Positions 1 to 6,580 of a stretch of 7,815 nucleotides of DNA are shown here, piece after piece. Numbering within the stretch: position 1 is the first letter of the stretch; each line of letters starts with the position of its first letter. The notes beneath the pieces were generated by a model. That model searched no databases. It saw only the letters and a list, made by a program, of their open reading frames with translations, and was not told the origin of the DNA. The DNA comes from an uncultured Lachnospiraceae bacterium (GTDB lineage Bacteria > Bacillota > Clostridia > Lachnospirales > Lachnospiraceae), in contig OMSM01000095.1 in the NCBI GenBank assembly GCA_900313745.1, forward strand, positions 1 through 7,815, read 5' to 3'. The position numbers and the translations under genes were made by a program.

Positions 1-579
1 GCCGACGACTCCGCCGATCATATCCGCCGTATACTCCTCCAGGTCTCCCAGGTCGACCGCAACCGTGCTGTCCATGACCGTTACGTCCTTCAGGACGCTG
101 TCATAGCTGTAGCCTACGGCAGTGCCGGTCATCATCGCACCGGTGACCTTGGCGCCTTCGATGGTCAGGCTGCGTATTTCCGCTCCGGAAACGCATCCGA
201 ACAGGCCGCAGGTAATGCCGCCCGGCTCACCGGCTTCAAGGCCGCTCACCGTGTATCCTGCGCCGTCAAAGGTTCCCGTAAAGGCCACGTCTTCGTCCGG
301 AATTTCCGATGTTGCTTCGCCTTCCGCCGGTTCACCCACAGGGACAAAACTCCCCAGAGGCTCCCAGTTCCCATAGTCTTCCAGCGAAATGTCTGCGGTC
401 AGCACATAGCTGGCGGACAGGTCATCCCTTACTCCGAAGAGCTGCTCCGCCGTCCCGATTTCATAAGGATCGTCCGGGGTTCCGCTGCCGTTCTCATAAT
501 CTGCAGCCTTCGCGGGAACACAGGCAATCACCCAGGCCATGCCTAAGCCGGCAAGTGTCACAAGTATCCGATTTTTCAC
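1..579 (-). CDS. Secreted GLUG-motif surface protein, N-terminal part
   Basis: I read 193 codons, open from a GTG at 579 to the left edge, so the C-terminus is missing. The start is set by AGGAGG five bases upstream; the next in-frame ATG is codon 14 and has no comparable site. Residues 1-25 form a signal peptide: KNR, then a hydrophobic stretch. Cleavage could be by signal peptidase I after AKA (23-25), or at a lipobox-like VIAC (17-20). The mature part opens with GTPDDPYEIGTAEQL (33-47), the usual lead-in of GLUG/right-handed-helix surface proteins. It then shows FTGTFDGAGYTVSGL (100-114), GLFGCVSGAEIRSLTIEG (125-142), an AVGYS turn (154-158), and the beginning of the next GGVVG turn (189-193). 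Such proteins are exported adhesin-like or wall-associated repeats in Clostridia. The ligand is unknown. It has its own promoter and structured leader. Confidence 0.85.
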   Translation of the reverse strand, partial: MKNRILVTLAGLGMAWVIACVPAKAADYENGSGTPDDPYEIGTAEQLFGVRDDLSASYVLTADISLEDYGNWEPLGSFVPVGEPAEGEATSEIPDEDVAFTGTFDGAGYTVSGLEAGEPGGITCGLFGCVSGAEIRSLTIEGAKVTGAMMTGTAVGYSYDSVLKDVTVMDSTVAVDLGDLEEYTADMIGGVVG

Positions 580-584
580 GCTTT

Positions 585-590
585 CCTCCT
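585..590 (-). promoter_or_regulatory. Strong Shine-Dalgarno that fixes the GTG start
   Basis: The minus strand reads AAAGGAGG, then AAAGC, then GTG. The AGGAGG core is five bases from the GTG at 579-577 and decides the start of the surface-protein gene. It lies eight bases 3' of the last leader hairpin, so a change in that fold could alter its accessibility. Confidence 0.8.
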
Positions 591-598
591 TTAGGGCA

Positions 599-629
599 GG
601 ACTCATCGGTGCATCGCGCAGATGAGTCC
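599..629 (-). promoter_or_regulatory. Leader hairpin 3 (9-bp perfect stem)
   Basis: In the minus transcript GGACUCAUC (629-621) pairs perfectly with GAUGAGUCC (607-599) around a 13-nt loop. Within the loop UGC (620-618) can pair with GCA (612-610), lengthening the helix with a CC bulge. No U-run follows, so it is not an intrinsic terminator. It ends just ahead of the ribosome-binding site. Confidence 0.6.
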
Positions 630-635
630 GAAAAC

Positions 636-659
636 GGCGGCTTTCACAGGAAAACCGCC
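636..659 (-). promoter_or_regulatory. Leader hairpin 2 (10-bp stem, CUGU loop)
   Basis: GGCGGUUUUC (659-650) pairs with GAAAGCCGCC (645-636) around a four-base loop. The sixth pair is U-G in the minus transcript but would be a C-A mismatch in a plus transcript, so the fold favours minus-strand RNA and agrees with the gene direction. It is followed by GUUUUCGG, which is too short a U-run for a confident terminator. Confidence 0.6.
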
Positions 660-667
660 TGTCTGTT

Positions 668-692
668 CCGGCCGTGATACCGGTGCGGCCGG
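668..692 (-). promoter_or_regulatory. Leader hairpin 1 (7-bp GC-rich stem)
   Basis: CCGGCCG (692-686) pairs perfectly with CGGCCGG (674-668) around an 11-base loop that itself contains the palindrome ACCGGU. It directly follows the operator-like palindrome and would form near the 5' end of the transcript. Confidence 0.55.
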
Positions 693-693
693 A

Positions 694-711
694 TTAGTTA
701 GCATTAACTAA
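694..711. promoter_or_regulatory. 18-bp palindrome at +1, candidate operator
   Basis: TTAGTTA (694-700), GCAT, TAACTAA (705-711) form a perfect 7-bp inverted repeat with a 4-bp centre. It begins six bases downstream of the -10 box, so it overlaps the predicted transcription start, a typical position for a steric repressor site. Size and symmetry fit a dimeric MarR- or TetR-type regulator, but no regulator gene is visible here and the family is a guess. Confidence 0.5.
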
Positions 712-716
712 CTCGT

Positions 717-745
717 ATTCTATAAAAAAGCCCTTTCGAATTCAA
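717..745 (-). promoter_or_regulatory. Sigma-A-type promoter for the GLUG-protein gene
   Basis: On the minus strand TTGAAT (745-740) is the -35 box and TAGAAT (722-717) the -10 box, with an optimal 17-base spacer containing a T6 run. The start point should be near 710. The promoter begins about nine bases after the phosphatase stop codon. That makes the surface gene a separate unit, although read-through from the upstream cluster is possible because no clear terminator is present. Confidence 0.65.
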
Positions 746-753
746 GTGAAATT

Positions 754-1260
754 TCAGACAATTCCATTCTGCTGCCGGGCGGACAGCCGGGCATACAGCG
801 CTCTGCACCCTTCACTGACATCCCGCCATGCCGCGGCGAAATCCCTGGTATACCATGGATCTGCGACACTGCGCGGATGCCCGGTATAGTCCATTAACAG
901 CGAGAGTTTCCCTTCCGGGTCACCTCCGCAGATCCGTTTCATTCCCCGCAGGTTTTCCGCGTCCATTCCGATGAGGTAATCCCATTCGGCATAGTCGTCC
1001 CTGGTCATCTGCCGCGCTCTTTTGGCACGGACCCCGAGTTCGTTCTCCTTCGTGCCGATTCCGTGCCTCTTAAGCTCCTCGTATGCGGGCGGATAGACCG
1101 GATTGCCGATCCCGTTCCAGCACTCCTCATCACTGGTCGCCGCGGAGGCAATCTCGAACTCTCCGCTTCTCCCTTCGCGGTTTACCAGGTCCTTCATAAA
1201 GAACTCCGCCATCGGGCTGCGGCAGATATTGCCGTGGCAGACAAACAGTATCCGCAACAT
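754..1260 (-). CDS. Low-molecular-weight protein tyrosine phosphatase
   Basis: This 168-residue cytosolic phosphatase would hydrolyse phosphotyrosine (or a related phosphoester) through a cysteinyl-phosphate. The P-loop CHGNICRS (residues 8-15) gives nucleophile C8 and R14 in the C-x5-R-S signature, right at the N-terminus as expected. The general acid is D134 in the DPWYT loop (134-138). Length is slightly above the usual 150-160. The ATG at 1260 follows AGAGG at six bases. It starts 15 bp after the GNAT-Nudix gene and ends the apparent operon. In Firmicutes such enzymes often oppose tyrosine kinases that control exopolysaccharide, but no such kinase is visible, so the substrate is unknown. 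The family call is firm. Confidence 0.95.
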   Translation of the reverse strand: MLRILFVCHGNICRSPMAEFFMKDLVNREGRSGEFEIASAATSDEECWNGIGNPVYPPAYEELKRHGIGTKENELGVRAKRARQMTRDDYAEWDYLIGMDAENLRGMKRICGGDPEGKLSLLMDYTGHPRSVADPWYTRDFAAAWRDVSEGCRALYARLSARQQNGIV

Positions 1261-1275
1261 AATTTACCTCTGTTG

Positions 1276-2364
1276 TCATCCGCGGATAAGGCCGAGATTT
1301 TCCGTTATCTCCTTTGCCTTCCTCAATACCGGAATCTCCCTGTTCGCAATCAGCCTTCCGAGCTTCGTCTCCCTTCGGATCTCATACTCTCTTACCGCCT
1401 CATCATAGGTCATTTTCAGTGTGGACAGATGAAATTCCTCTATCTCATCCTTCGTCAGGTTCCTGTCCCCGAAGGAAACAATCCTGCACAGGAAATAGTT
1501 GTTCAGGTTATGCCTGTGAATCAGGTTGTAATAATCGCTGGCGACGCCGATTTTGCAGATGACCTCCGTCTCCGCGCCAAGTTCTTCCTTGAGCTCCCTC
1601 TTCACGGCAGCCTGCAGCTCTTCGCCCTCCTCCACACCGCCGCCGGAAGTCTCGATCAGCGTTGCCTTTCCGAAATCATCATCACGCTCTGCGCGCACGA
1701 AATAGAAGTATCCCTCGTCATCAAAGCATATGGCCCTCGCGATCATGCGGTCATGATCTGTGTATTCAAACGGCCATTCCGTGTCCTGCAGTTCAATATT
1801 CAGCTCCGGACTGCTGTCCCTGTCTGAGCGGATAACGGAATGCCAGACTTCGTCGCATATTCCGAGATTGTTCTTCCCTGCCGCGCGCAGGATGCCCTCC
1901 TGTCTCATCCCTGCCTTGTCCATTACCCGGCCGGACCTTGGATTGTTTACATCGTGGCAGGCAGCGACGCGGTTCAGCCCCACAACATCAAACAGATAGG
2001 CTGTTACCGCCTCCAGGGCTTCGGGCATTAATCCCTGTCCCCAGTAAGCTCTGCTCATGCAGTATCCTATGTCCGCCGCCTCAATGCTCTCATTAAGCCT
2101 GACCACGGAGATATTTCCGACAGCCCTTCCTGTCTCCTTGTACTCCATCACCCAGTTGAAATATCCGCCGTCCTCATACCTGGAAACCCACTGTCCGAGG
2201 AGGCTTTCCGTTGCGTGAACATCTGGATGTACCGGCCAGGTCAAATATCTGGTAACCTCAGGATCTGATGCCCAGCCGCTGTACATGTCCTCCGCATCTT
2301 CTGTTCTGAATCTCCTCAGGATTAATCTGCGCGTCTCTATTCTCTGCGTCCCTGCCTTATTCAT
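1276..2364 (-). CDS. GNAT acetyltransferase-Nudix hydrolase fusion
   Basis: This is a single 362-residue reading frame with two complete domains. Residues ~8-180 are a RimJ/RimL-type GNAT acetyltransferase: TRRLILRRF (11-19), the acetyl-CoA loop RAYWGQGLMPEA (105-116), and the NPRSGRVMDKAGM segment (141-153). Residues ~195-345 are a Nudix hydrolase with a full Nudix box at 242-264 (G-x5-E-x7-REL-x-EE-x-G-A), including the metal-binding REL and EE residues. A hydrophilic linker lies at ~181-198. The first domain would acetylate an amino group and the second cleave a nucleoside-diphosphate-linked compound; neither substrate can be read. The ATG at 2364 follows GGAGA at an acceptable distance. 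It lies 20 bp after the lipid kinase and 15 bp before the phosphatase, consistent with one operon. Confidence 0.92.
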   Translation of the reverse strand: MNKAGTQRIETRRLILRRFRTEDAEDMYSGWASDPEVTRYLTWPVHPDVHATESLLGQWVSRYEDGGYFNWVMEYKETGRAVGNISVVRLNESIEAADIGYCMSRAYWGQGLMPEALEAVTAYLFDVVGLNRVAACHDVNNPRSGRVMDKAGMRQEGILRAAGKNNLGICDEVWHSVIRSDRDSSPELNIELQDTEWPFEYTDHDRMIARAICFDDEGYFYFVRAERDDDFGKATLIETSGGGVEEGEELQAAVKRELKEELGAETEVICKIGVASDYYNLIHRHNLNNYFLCRIVSFGDRNLTKDEIEEFHLSTLKMTYDEAVREYEIRRETKLGRLIANREIPVLRKAKEITENLGLIRG

Positions 2365-2384
2365 AAATCTGTCTCCAAATCCGG

Positions 2385-3260
2385 TCAGACACTGCCTGTC
2401 TTCGCGCTGAACTCACGGTTTACCTCCAGGCGGATTCCCCGGGGAATGAGCTCGATATCGAAGCGCTCCGCCGCAAGCGGTTCGCCGTCGATATTCGCGC
2501 TGACGGGAACAGGAGAAGTGATGGCCAGCCTGTCCGTGCTGATGATCCTCACCGACGGGTTGTGAAGATGCCCCGCGTTCTTCATGGAGAGGATGGTCCT
2601 CGCCATTTTGAGCTTCGGCATTCCGTCCGCGAGAAGAACCTCCATTTTTCCGTCGTCAATCCGGCTTTCCGGCGATACGTTGAATCCCCCGCCATAATAA
2701 CGACTGTTGGCGGCAATAACGGTGGTAAACTCCTTCTCCACCGTCTCGTCCCCCAGCTCAACCCTAAGCTTCCTCCCCCCGCGGAAAGCCAGGAAATGTG
2801 CGACGGCCCCCACCGGGAAACGGAGCTTTCTCGGGATGAAACGGTTGTGGATATAGCTGTCGTCATTGGCGATATCGGCATCGATCCCGAAGCAGGCGGC
2901 ATTGATGAAATACCTGTCGTTGATCCTCACGATATCCACCTCGTGGATTCCGTCCTCCATCTTCTCTGCGAGCGCCCTGCAGAAGTCGTTTCCGGTGCCG
3001 CAGGGGATGCAGGAAAGGACGTTCTTCGTCCCCGCGATGTCGTTCAGTACCCTGTTGATCGTCCCGTCCCCGCCGATCGCCGTGATGACATGAGCGGTAT
3101 CCCGGAACTTCTCCATGGCCCTTCCGGCTTCCTCCGGGGTCTCATTCAGAAGGATCTCGTAATCCCTTCCCGCCTCCTCGGAGGCCCGGATCAGTTTCTG
3201 CATGACCTCATCCGTTCTGTCCCTGAGATTAAACCGGTTGACGACGTATACATAATGCAT
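2385..3260 (-). CDS. Diacylglycerol kinase-family lipid kinase (DagK/YegS-like)
   Basis: This 291-residue ATP-dependent lipid kinase would phosphorylate diacylglycerol or a similar lipid at the inner membrane face. Nucleotide-binding signatures are GGDGTINRVLN (63-73) and PCGTGNDF (86-93). The C-terminal beta domain shows YYGGGFNVSPES (188-199), DDGKMEVLL (202-210) and NIDGEP (256-261). Length matches the family (about 290-310). No membrane segment or signal peptide is present, as is normal for this soluble type. The ATG at 3260 is preceded by AGGAGG ten bases away, in a 27-bp gap after the helicase gene. True diacylglycerol kinase (DgkB) and the broader YegS/BmrU group cannot be separated by eye, so no symbol is given. 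Confidence 0.93.
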   Translation of the reverse strand: MHYVYVVNRFNLRDRTDEVMQKLIRASEEAGRDYEILLNETPEEAGRAMEKFRDTAHVITAIGGDGTINRVLNDIAGTKNVLSCIPCGTGNDFCRALAEKMEDGIHEVDIVRINDRYFINAACFGIDADIANDDSYIHNRFIPRKLRFPVGAVAHFLAFRGGRKLRVELGDETVEKEFTTVIAANSRYYGGGFNVSPESRIDDGKMEVLLADGMPKLKMARTILSMKNAGHLHNPSVRIISTDRLAITSPVPVSANIDGEPLAAERFDIELIPRGIRLEVNREFSAKTGSV

Positions 3261-3287
3261 GGAAACTCTGCCTCCTGTTATTGGATA

Positions 3288-4886
3288 TTATTGAACGTCA
3301 TCGGCTGACGTTTCATCGCTTTTCCCCTCAAAAATGGAGAGGATCCGGTCCAGCAGGCCGGGAGCCCTGACAATGATCAGCACCAGCTGCTCCCTTACCC
3401 TCGTGACCGCATGATAGAAAAGGTTCGGGTAGAGGTTGTCCGGATCCGGGATCGGCACCCCCGAAAGCTCCCCTTCCGCATCATAGCAGAAAGAATCATC
3501 CATCAGTGCGACCGCACGGTCGAATTCCTGGCCGAAGATGTGCCTTGGGTCAAAGTCCTCCTCGTATTCCGCGTACGGCCCTGTGGCCCTGTCCTGGGCC
3601 GTGTAGTTGAGAAAGACATATCCCTTCATCCGGTAATACTCCAGCATATCCTGCGCCTCCTGGGTAGAATATGCCCCGAGCACCGTCACACAGTCAAAAC
3701 TCATTCTCTCCGCGGGACGCCGGTCCGGCTTTCTCAGATACTGAATGAAGTCGAACATCTCCCGGTTCATCCTCAGTCTCTCCGAGAGCACGAACTCCTC
3801 CACGCCGGGAAGTTCCCGTATGCGTCCGGCGATGTCATTCTTCCTCTGCAGCGCTGTCAGCACCTGCTCCGGATCCGAGGAGAAAATGCAGACCTGCTCA
3901 TTATCCCGCACGATGCGGCACAGCCGCCCGAACCGGTCCGGATCCATCCAGTGTGCCTCGTCCGCAAGGATGAAGCTTACGCCGTCGAACAGCGAATCCC
4001 TCTGCCCCCTGCTAATGCTTAAACTCCGCTTCGCGTCTCCCTCCCGGCCTGCTTTTTCTTCCGCAAGGGCATCATCCGTGATAATCTCCAGGTTATCTAT
4101 GCCTTCGGTTATGCGCCTCTGCCCGTCATAAAGGCTGCCTGTGTGGATGATGACCGTCCTTCCGTATCCCGAAAGCGTTCTCGCCAGATCATACAGAAGA
4201 AGAGTTTTTCCTGTTCCGGGCTGGCCCGTGATATGAAAAAAGGCGCCCTTGACGGCGCGGTCGACACTCTCCAGCACCTGGCGCTTTACCTGCTCCTGTG
4301 CCTGTGTGAGAAAATACTGTCCCTGGATGAATTTGTCCGGGGTCAAAACCGGCGAAACGAGATAATCGGACGCGCGGAAGAGACCGGAGAAGTCCTTCTC
4401 AAACTCCGCGGAATACTTCTTCACGCTTCGGGCGATCTCATCCAGATCCGAGCGTACAAGCTCTCCCGTGAGAGAGAGCCGGAAGCAGGAAAGCGTATCC
4501 GTGACTACACAGTACAGAACCGACCTTCTGCCGAGATGAGAAAGGTAGTGGCGGTTCTTCCGCAGCTGGTCGCGGATTTTCTCCTCTCCCACATCCTGGG
4601 ATTTGAGCTCAATATTGATCAGGCCTGCCCTGGTAATCTTTAAGAGATCGAATTCCTTTCCGATCCGGGGTATGGTGAACCCGAAGCAGTAGCCGTCCAG
4701 ATCCCTTACGGACACCCCTGCAGAGATAAGCGAGTCCGCAAGGATGCGAAGCGACTCGATTTCATGGTACCTGAACCGCCTGTCGCCGCAGTGCGACTCA
4801 TGACGCATGATTTTGTTGAACCGGTCCTCATCATGTACCCTGGAGACCAGATAGATATTTACAGGAAACACCGCTTTCCTCGTCAT
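3288..4886 (-). CDS. Nuclease-like/SF1 helicase, DUF2075 type
   Basis: Numbered from the ATG at 4886 (532 residues). The N-terminal ~170 residues resemble a PD-(D/E)XK nuclease fold: E42, then D80 in GKEFDLL, then E93-x-K95 in NIELKS. The helicase part has Walker A GQPGTGKT (221-228), Walker B ILADEAH (306-312), motif III SSDPEQ (336-341), GQEFD (452-456) and motif VI HAVTRVRE (492-499). This is the pattern of DUF2075/Schlafen-group-3-like DNA/RNA helicases. A GTG at 4937 would add 17 residues and start three bases after the upstream stop. I prefer the ATG because it has GGCGG four bases upstream and the extension looks non-domain-like, but this is not settled. It likely acts on nucleic acid in repair, RNA handling or defence; the substrate cannot be told. 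Confidence 0.82.
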   Translation of the reverse strand: MTRKAVFPVNIYLVSRVHDEDRFNKIMRHESHCGDRRFRYHEIESLRILADSLISAGVSVRDLDGYCFGFTIPRIGKEFDLLKITRAGLINIELKSQDVGEEKIRDQLRKNRHYLSHLGRRSVLYCVVTDTLSCFRLSLTGELVRSDLDEIARSVKKYSAEFEKDFSGLFRASDYLVSPVLTPDKFIQGQYFLTQAQEQVKRQVLESVDRAVKGAFFHITGQPGTGKTLLLYDLARTLSGYGRTVIIHTGSLYDGQRRITEGIDNLEIITDDALAEEKAGREGDAKRSLSISRGQRDSLFDGVSFILADEAHWMDPDRFGRLCRIVRDNEQVCIFSSDPEQVLTALQRKNDIAGRIRELPGVEEFVLSERLRMNREMFDFIQYLRKPDRRPAERMSFDCVTVLGAYSTQEAQDMLEYYRMKGYVFLNYTAQDRATGPYAEYEEDFDPRHIFGQEFDRAVALMDDSFCYDAEGELSGVPIPDPDNLYPNLFYHAVTRVREQLVLIIVRAPGLLDRILSIFEGKSDETSADDVQ

Positions 4887-4940
4887 TTCGCCGCCCCGGT
4901 CGCGGGACAGCCGCACATAAAAGCCCGGCACCGGCACATC

Positions 4941-6578
4941 CTATGCCGGAGGCCTGCGCAGTACCTCTTTGTTCAGCTTTCCAAGCCTGTCCGCCTCGAG
5001 CACCAGCTCGATCTGCAGCATCGCCTGGTTCAGGGGCGGAGCAGTCAGCCCGACAAGGATATCCGCCACGAGCACGATAGTCAGCGCTTCCGTCGGGACG
5101 CCGAGATGCATGAAAATCGCCGCATACTCCGTCAGGTCAACTCCGGCCACCGGAGGGCTTGCCGCCTGCAGAATAACCACCAGGAAAACAGCCATCATGC
5201 ACCAGATCGAGGAGATCCGGACATGGTAGCAGCTTGCGCCGTACATGATGAAGATCATTACCGCGAAGGTGGAGGCCGGCATATAGCTGAGAAGGCCGAC
5301 AGGCAGCGACGAGCGGACGACAGAGCGGTCGATTCCAAGCTGCTTTATGCAGCAGTCCTGGTTGACGCTGAAGGAGGCATCCACGGAAAACTCCTTAAGC
5401 GCGACCAGGAAAGACTCCTTCATTTTAGCCGCAAGGACCCGCGGAGACACGTCCTCCTTCCGGGAGACATAGAGCAGTCCAAGGATAAGGAATGCCCCCG
5501 AGAAGGCCAGATAAAGCAGAAAGGGACGGACAATACCGAGGATTTCGCCCATAGTATTGTTCTGTATGCCCAGAATCAGAAGAATTGCAACAAATGTCGG
5601 GGAGAGGCGGCTTACCCATTCCGATACAGTCAGGCCGATCGAGTTGGCCCTGCCGACCGTATCCTCCAGGTTCATGGAGGACGAGCTTCCGAAATCGGCG
5701 GCAATCGCCGCGTTGCCGATAAGTCCGGCCAGAAGGATAATCTGGAAGGAATCCGCGTTAATAAACGGGGTGAGGATGTCCTCCGGCACAAACCTCAGGA
5801 AAAAAGATAAAAGCGTATCTGCCAGAGACCCGTCTATACTGGTGCTGATGAACTCCTGCTTCATCACAAAAAAGCAAAGGCAGCAGAGAAACGTGGTGCA
5901 GAGGAAGCAGATTGCCAGTACGCGCCAAAGCATAAGCCGGAGATTCTTCTTCCGGATGGACGCATGGCCGACCCCACATACCGCTGCCAGGACAGAGAAG
6001 AAGATCACCGGTCCCGCTATGGTATCCAGCATCCGGAAGAATGCCTCCTGGATCGGCTCCAGCACATGCTCGGTGAGCGCAAGGCTGAAGGAATCCGGAA
6101 GTATGACATCCGCAAAGAAGCCGATTATTATGCCCACCGCTGCGGACAGCAGCAGGGAAAGAGCCGGATTCATCCTTAACCGGTTAAGATTAAGCTGGAT
6201 CAGGTTTTCCCCCTCCGAATAGCGGTACGTGGGAGTAAGGCCGAGATCGGCGAGCAGGTTTTCCGCCCAGGGATCGGTCTCTCCCCCCGCGACGTTCATC
6301 GGGTCTTTGGCCTCGCCGCGGAGCCGGATGGTAATAAACGGCTTGCGCCAGACAATACCCATTTCCAGCGTAATCTCCGTCTCCTCACCGAAATAGTCAT
6401 TCCACACAAGAAGGGCATCCTCGATCAGGAGCCGTATGCGAAGGGCATTGGATCGCTCCGTCTTCATCAGATCAAGAAATTCCCCGATCACGGAGGACAC
6501 TTCATCGATGCTCTCCGCCGTAAGGCCATATGGAAGCCGTATGCTTTTTTCACTTTTAAGCTGACTTTTGATATCCAT
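4941..6578 (-). CDS. RsbW-like domain fused to DAACS/glutamate-transporter-fold protein
   Basis: 545 residues from the ATG at 6578, which overlaps the upstream stop as TGATG; a TTG at 6587 would add three. Residues ~1-135 look like a HATPase-fold, RsbW/SpoIIAB-type domain: a long helix, LLIEDALLVWNDYFG (50-64) in the N-box position, and an EGENLIQLNL strand (122-131). The Asn expected four residues after E53 is L57, and no D-x-G-x-G is visible, so ATP binding is doubtful. Residues ~138-545 follow the dicarboxylate/amino acid:cation symporter layout with about eight membrane segments, beginning LSLLLSAAVGIIIGFF (140-155). The NMDGT motif is YMPAS (432-436). By my alignment the last helix keeps N517 but has G510, A513 and L521 at the positions of GltPh D394, R397 and D405. 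It may move another solute or act as a sensor. Confidence 0.82.
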   Translation of the reverse strand: MDIKSQLKSEKSIRLPYGLTAESIDEVSSVIGEFLDLMKTERSNALRIRLLIEDALLVWNDYFGEETEITLEMGIVWRKPFITIRLRGEAKDPMNVAGGETDPWAENLLADLGLTPTYRYSEGENLIQLNLNRLRMNPALSLLLSAAVGIIIGFFADVILPDSFSLALTEHVLEPIQEAFFRMLDTIAGPVIFFSVLAAVCGVGHASIRKKNLRLMLWRVLAICFLCTTFLCCLCFFVMKQEFISTSIDGSLADTLLSFFLRFVPEDILTPFINADSFQIILLAGLIGNAAIAADFGSSSSMNLEDTVGRANSIGLTVSEWVSRLSPTFVAILLILGIQNNTMGEILGIVRPFLLYLAFSGAFLILGLLYVSRKEDVSPRVLAAKMKESFLVALKEFSVDASFSVNQDCCIKQLGIDRSVVRSSLPVGLLSYMPASTFAVMIFIMYGASCYHVRISSIWCMMAVFLVVILQAASPPVAGVDLTEYAAIFMHLGVPTEALTIVLVADILVGLTAPPLNQAMLQIELVLEADRLGKLNKEVLRRPPA

Positions 6579-6580
6579 CA
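6576..6580 (-). promoter_or_regulatory. TGATG stop/start coupling of STAS-kinase and transporter genes
   Basis: The TGA of the STAS-kinase gene (6580-6578) shares its A with the ATG of the transporter gene (6578-6576). No AGGAGG-like site lies just upstream (the bases read CGCTTTCTTGCGAC), so translation of the second gene probably depends on terminating ribosomes from the first. This implies matched production of the two proteins. Confidence 0.75.

Larger units (their letters stand above)
580..710 (-). promoter_or_regulatory. Structured 5' leader of the GLUG-protein gene
   Basis: This stretch lies between the predicted transcription start (about 710) and the GTG start, and I see no coding capacity in it. 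In transcript order it holds three stem-loops (668-692, 636-659, 599-629), followed by the Shine-Dalgarno at 585-590. A competing 5-bp stem, ACAGG (662-658) with CCUGU (650-646), would exclude the second hairpin. I could not match the sequence to the consensus of a riboswitch class I know (c-di-GMP-I, cobalamin, lysine, SAM). Post-transcriptional control or transcript stabilisation is an inference from the structure. Confidence 0.55.

Noticed and set aside
608..645. Plus-strand GATGAGTCCGAAAAC resembles the hammerhead ribozyme core
   Set aside because: The GAUGAGUCC is simply one arm of a 9-bp hairpin, stem II is missing between CUGAUGA and GAAA, and no cleavage-site helix pairs with it.
630..662. 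Leader hairpin 2 as a transcription attenuator/terminator
   Set aside because: Only four U residues follow the stem, broken by C and G, which is weak for intrinsic termination; kept as a leader structure only.
580..720. Known riboswitch (c-di-GMP-I, cobalamin, lysine, SAM)
   Set aside because: I could not find the conserved core sequences of these classes in the leader; a covariance search would be needed to exclude divergent members.
723..760. Intrinsic terminator after the phosphatase gene (T6 run at 724-729)
   Set aside because: No stable GC stem directly precedes the T-run; the run sits inside the 17-base spacer of the promoter instead.
4764..5810. Long open frame on the plus strand (348 codons), with similar ones at 1063-1827, 2562-3308 and 6641-7615
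   Set aside because: Each lies antisense to a gene with clear family motifs, has biased composition rich in His/Arg/Pro or Ser, and shows no recognisable domain; they are by-products of GC-rich codon use on the minus strand.
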